From assembly GCA_031262845.1 (NCBI GenBank), contig JAISGZ010000158.1, positions 1 to 6,081 on the forward strand: a stretch of DNA of 6,081 nucleotides, written 5' to 3'. Source of the DNA: Propionibacteriaceae bacterium (GTDB lineage: Bacteria; Actinomycetota; Actinomycetes; Propionibacteriales; Propionibacteriaceae). Numbering within the stretch: position 1 is the stretch's first letter; each line of letters begins with the position of its first letter. Below the pieces are notes generated by a model. The model did not search any database. It had not been told where the DNA came from and was given only the letters and a program-made list of their open reading frames with translations. A program made the position numbers and the translations under genes. Shown one piece after another: positions 3,621 through 6,081 of this stretch.

Positions 3621-6081
3621 ATGCGAAAACTGTCGTGGACGTTGACAGCAGCGGTAGTGGTGACAGGACTAGCTGCGGCCAATCTGATCTCACCGGTAGC
3701 GGCGGCACCGAGCGAGACTAGTGGTTTGATGGGAGAGGTGTTACCAGGCGGATTGACCCCGTGGGGTGGTGTCAGCGGCTGGGCCGACAGCAACGCCACG
3801 CTGATTGACCAGCAGGGCCACGACGCGGTGGCGGCTGGCTCAACTCAAGGCAATGATGACATCACGGTCAATCTGTCCCAGGGCCGGATCACTGTGCCAC
3901 CGGCTGGTGACAACGGCCAAACGACAGTCCGCTACGCCGTTGGTGAAGGGCAGGGGACGTTCACGGCCGAAACCAATGGCGTCGCCTTGGGTTTGAAATC
4001 AGAAGACACCGAACTGTTCAGCCAGTCGGAGGTCTTGTCCTTGGTGCCACCGCTGACGATGACTGTCAACGGTCAGACGCCGGAAGAGGGCAACGCCCAA
4101 TACACCGTCAATCTCCAAACCGGCCGGATCACGCCCCTGATCGACCCGCTGGCGCCGAATCCCAATCAAGCTGAGTTTGATGAGATCGTGCTCGGTCACC
4201 AAGCCGAAATCGTGGCCTACGTCCAGGATCAGACCGGCGCCCAGTTGCAGGCCGGTTTGCAAGACGGTTTTGTTCAAGAGGCTTTACCCCAGATGACTTT
4301 CCTCAAGGGCTACGCCGATTTCAGTTTGCCGCTGGCCTTTGCTTTTGGCTACGCCTTCGGTGACAGTTTGACCAGTGGCCAAAGCGCTCAGGTCAAGGCC
4401 ACGGACGTTGTGTCCGACAGTTGGCTTGGCCAGTTTGGCCAGTATGAGGCTGACAACGGTTTCAACCAGAAGATGGCCGGCCCGGTGGCGATCTCTGACG
4501 TGACCTTGGGGGACTTACTGCCGCCGGATACGCCGGGGATGACCTACAGCGACTCGGTCAACGTTTCCGATCCTTTGTGGGGGTCGATCACGCCCCAGCT
4601 GAAGTTGGCGATGGACAACACGACCTCCAATGGAATTTGGAAGAAAACCGCTGGCCTGGTCCGCAACGGCATCAACACCGGCATCACGAATTTGGACGGC
4701 CAGTCACCGTTGGCTGACGAGGGCATCACCAACACCATTAGTTTTACCGCCTTGCCGATTAGCTCTGAGAACGGGATTTGGCAGCAGCTGACGACCATGA
4801 CCGATCAGAAGACGGTCGAGTGGCAAGACGATTTGGCGATCGTGGTGGGTAGTTGGTTGCTCTATTTCGACGCTCCCAAGCTGAACTCGCTGACGCCGAC
4901 TGGGATCGTCCAAGAGGGCGGCCAGTACCGGACTTTCTGCACGGTCGTGACGACGGCTCTGGCGGCGGCCGGTGAGATGCTCGGCGGTGGCGGTTTGCCG
5001 AACCCAGCCGACGTTTTCGCGGTGGCTGATCTGTTGAACGAGGCCTTGGCGGCGCCCCAGGTGCCACCGGAGGCCGTGGCCCCGCTGACGCTGTTGGCTG
5101 ATTGGATTGAGCGCTTCGGCCAGGCTTTGGCTGATAACGATTACGGCGCTCTGACCGATTTGATCGCTCAGCAGGCGGCGGTTGAAGCCGCCCTGGGGAC
5201 TTTGCAAATTGTTCTGACTACGACTTGCCAGGGTGGTAACGACGCCATCCCACCGGCACCGCCGGTGGTGACGGCGCCGACTGATGGCTCGACGGTCGAC
5301 TTGCTGACCGAAGTGGCGGGGTCCACGGAAGGCGGTGCGACTGTCACCGTGATTCGTTCGACGGACCTCAGCGGCGGCGGTCCGTCGACCGCAGAGGCCT
5401 ATCCCGTCTGCTGGGTCCGGGCGGCCGATGACGGTTCGTGGAGTTGTCCCGTGGCTGATGTCAACCGGCCGGGGCCAGGCCAATACGACTTGCTGGCGGT
5501 GGCTACGGACGCAGCCGGTAACGAGTCACAGCCGACGACGGTCCGGGTGACGGTGGAGGGCTCAGCGGTCGCTGCCCCGGTCATTACCGAACCGGCCGAC
5601 GAAGCCGTTCTGACGACGAGCCAGCCGACCATCGCCGGTACGGCCGCTGCTGGTGTCAGCGTGCGTGTGTCGGTGGATCTCAACACCGTCTGTTTGGCCG
5701 CCGTCGATGCCGACGGTGACTGGACCTGTCAACTCGACCAGCCGCTGAGCCAGGGTTCGCATTCGATTACCGCGGTCGCGGTCGATGGTGCGATCGAGTC
5801 GGCCAGTACGGTCATCGGCGTGGTCGTCGACTCCGAGGTGGCGCTGTCGGTTGACGCCAGTGATCCGGCCCGACTGGTCGTGACGACTGATCCAGGGTCG
5901 GTTGTGGCCGGCCAGATGAAAGCCACCGATGGTGCCGCCGCCTCGATGGTGACGATCTGTTCGGGGATGGCCGATACCGCCGGCCAGTTCCTCTGCCAGC
6001 CCAGTGTTACCTTGTCAGCGGGCGATCAGGTGGTCTTTGGGGTCCGGGACCCAGCCGGTAATATCGCTACCACAACCGTCA
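3621..6081 (+). CDS. Secreted or cell-surface protein with C-X11-C Ig-like repeats, 3' end missing
   Basis: The frame stays open from ATG 3621 to the right edge: 820 codons, no stop, no C-terminus. Residues 1-28 form a Sec signal peptide (MRKLSW, hydrophobic TAAVVVTGLAAA, then PVAA), probably cleaved after Ala28. Residues about 30-180 look strand-rich and contain TVNLxxGRIT twice, exactly 80 residues apart (82-91 and 162-171). Residues about 180-540 include amphipathic, Ala/Leu-rich stretches and are not a family I recognise. Cys440 and Cys536 are the only cysteines before the Ig region and may pair. After a Pro-rich linker (544-548) come three Ig-like modules (about 547-646, 653-736, 739-820+), each with two cysteines spaced C-X11-C. 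The first two have a DxDG- or DDG-type turn and a Trp just before the second cysteine, as in bacterial Ig-like repeats. An adhesin or wall-bound role is inference. The missing C-terminus would show whether it has a sorting signal, a membrane anchor or none. It has its own promoter candidates and ribosome-binding site, so it need not be co-transcribed with metG. Confidence 0.9.
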   Translation, partial: MRKLSWTLTAAVVVTGLAAANLISPVAAAPSETSGLMGEVLPGGLTPWGGVSGWADSNATLIDQQGHDAVAAGSTQGNDDITVNLSQGRITVPPAGDNGQTTVRYAVGEGQGTFTAETNGVALGLKSEDTELFSQSEVLSLVPPLTMTVNGQTPEEGNAQYTVNLQTGRITPLIDPLAPNPNQAEFDEIVLGHQAEIVAYVQDQTGAQLQAGLQDGFVQEALPQMTFLKGYADFSLPLAFAFGYAFGDSLTSGQSAQVKATDVVSDSWLGQFGQYEADNGFNQKMAGPVAISDVTLGDLLPPDTPGMTYSDSVNVSDPLWGSITPQLKLAMDNTTSNGIWKKTAGLVRNGINTGITNLDGQSPLADEGITNTISFTALPISSENGIWQQLTTMTDQKTVEWQDDLAIVVGSWLLYFDAPKLNSLTPTGIVQEGGQYRTFCTVVTTALAAAGEMLGGGGLPNPADVFAVADLLNEALAAPQVPPEAVAPLTLLADWIERFGQALADNDYGALTDLIAQQAAVEAALGTLQIVLTTTCQGGNDAIPPAPPVVTAPTDGSTVDLLTEVAGSTEGGATVTVIRSTDLSGGGPSTAEAYPVCWVRAADDGSWSCPVADVNRPGPGQYDLLAVATDAAGNESQPTTVRVTVEGSAVAAPVITEPADEAVLTTSQPTIAGTAAAGVSVRVSVDLNTVCLAAVDADGDWTCQLDQPLSQGSHSITAVAVDGAIESASTVIGVVVDSEVALSVDASDPARLVVTTDPGSVVAGQMKATDGAAASMVTICSGMADTAGQFLCQPSVTLSAGDQVVFGVRDPAGNIATTTV
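3864..3893 (+). repeat. TVNLxxGRIT internal repeat, copy 1
   Basis: Residues 82-91 of the secreted protein read TVNLSQGRIT. The same pattern returns at 162-171 (DNA 4104-4133), exactly 240 bases later, and 21 of the first 29 DNA bases are identical. This suggests an ancient duplication of a roughly 80-residue strand-rich module; similarity outside the motif is faint. Confidence 0.45.
4104..4133 (+). repeat. TVNLxxGRIT internal repeat, copy 2
   Basis: Residues 162-171 read TVNLQTGRIT. The segment before it (an NGQT turn, then EGNAQY) resembles the one before copy 1 only loosely. After the motif the two copies diverge, and copy 2 passes into the helix-rich middle of the protein. Confidence 0.45.
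5259..5558 (+). repeat. Ig-like module 1
   Basis: Residues about 547-646 open with PPVVTAPTDGS and close with a DAAGNESQP ... TVRVTV strand pair, the usual end of a bacterial Ig-like repeat. Cys597 and Cys609 are separated by 11 residues, with DDGSW before the second. A Ser/Gly-rich insertion around 585-592 makes it slightly longer than the next module. Confidence 0.7.
5577..5828 (+). repeat. Ig-like module 2
   Basis: Residues about 653-736 start PVITEPADEAVL and contain TIAGTAAAGVSV, the canonical pattern of bacterial Ig-like repeats. Cys691 and Cys703 are 11 residues apart, with DADGDW before the second. The cysteine pair lies 94 residues after that of module 1. Confidence 0.75.
5835..6080 (+). 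repeat. Ig-like module 3 (divergent, at window edge)
   Basis: Residues about 739-820 keep the C-X11-C pair (Cys780, Cys792), 89 residues after module 2, and the DPAGN turn near the end. The DxDGxW signature is replaced by DTAGQF, and the opening strand is different (ALSVDASDPARL), so this module has diverged. More modules may follow beyond the window. Confidence 0.6.

Noticed and set aside
3491..3721. Plus-strand frame of 76 codons crossing the start of the secreted-protein gene.
   Set aside because: It overlaps the hairpins and the signal peptide in another frame, is rich in Arg/Ser/Gly and has no ribosome-binding site of its own.
4320..4367. Hydrophobic stretch FSLPLAFAFGYAF (residues 234-246) as a membrane span.
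   Set aside because: It is only about 13 residues long, contains Pro and Gly, and is flanked by polar sequence. It is more likely a buried strand or helix.
4704..5483. Minus-strand frame of 259 codons opposite the secreted-protein gene.
   Set aside because: The plus-strand frame has a signal peptide and Ig-like repeats across this region. The minus frame is Arg/Gln-rich and shows no domain.

Overview
The window looks like a chromosomal segment from a moderately GC-rich actinobacterium (Actinomycetota). Three things suggest this: a methionyl-tRNA synthetase of the roughly 600-residue actinobacterial kind, with its HIGH motif in a '[12 protein letters not shown]' context and a CPIC/CDNC zinc knuckle; start regions that look leaderless (a TANNNT -10 box seven bases before an ATG, with no ribosome-binding site); and a secreted protein with cysteine-paired Ig-like repeats of a style I associate with actinobacterial surface proteins. 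GC content is about 60% by eye, not computed. I cannot name a genus; a relative of the Propionibacteriaceae is only a guess.

Layout. Bases 1-30 may hold the first ten codons of a minus-strand gene that leaves the window on the left. Bases 31-278 are a noncoding, probably divergent, regulatory region with a GC-rich hairpin and a LacI-operator-like palindrome. Bases 279-1517 (+) encode a protein of the aminoglycoside phosphotransferase/choline kinase fold, substrate unknown. A 110-base gap with a likely leaderless promoter leads to metG at 1628-3421 (+). Bases 3422-3620 are noncoding and unusually rich in structure: a consensus TATAAT inside an inverted repeat, three hairpins, a second -10-like box and a ribosome-binding site. 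From 3621 to the right edge (+) runs an open-ended gene for a large exported protein. It has a signal peptide, a long N-terminal region I do not recognise, and three Ig-like repeats with a constant C-X11-C spacing. Its C-terminus lies outside the window.

The three plus-strand genes are separated by gaps of 110 and 199 bases, and each has its own promoter-like signals, so they are probably independent transcripts rather than an operon. No functional link between them is evident: one is a housekeeping translation enzyme, one a small-molecule kinase-like protein and one a surface or secreted protein. The least explained parts are the secreted protein's N-terminal 540 residues, the structured leader in front of it, and a 10-base word (CAGGGCACTA) found upstream of both the kinase-like gene and the secreted-protein gene. 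I see no tRNA, rRNA, CRISPR array, insertion sequence or phage gene.
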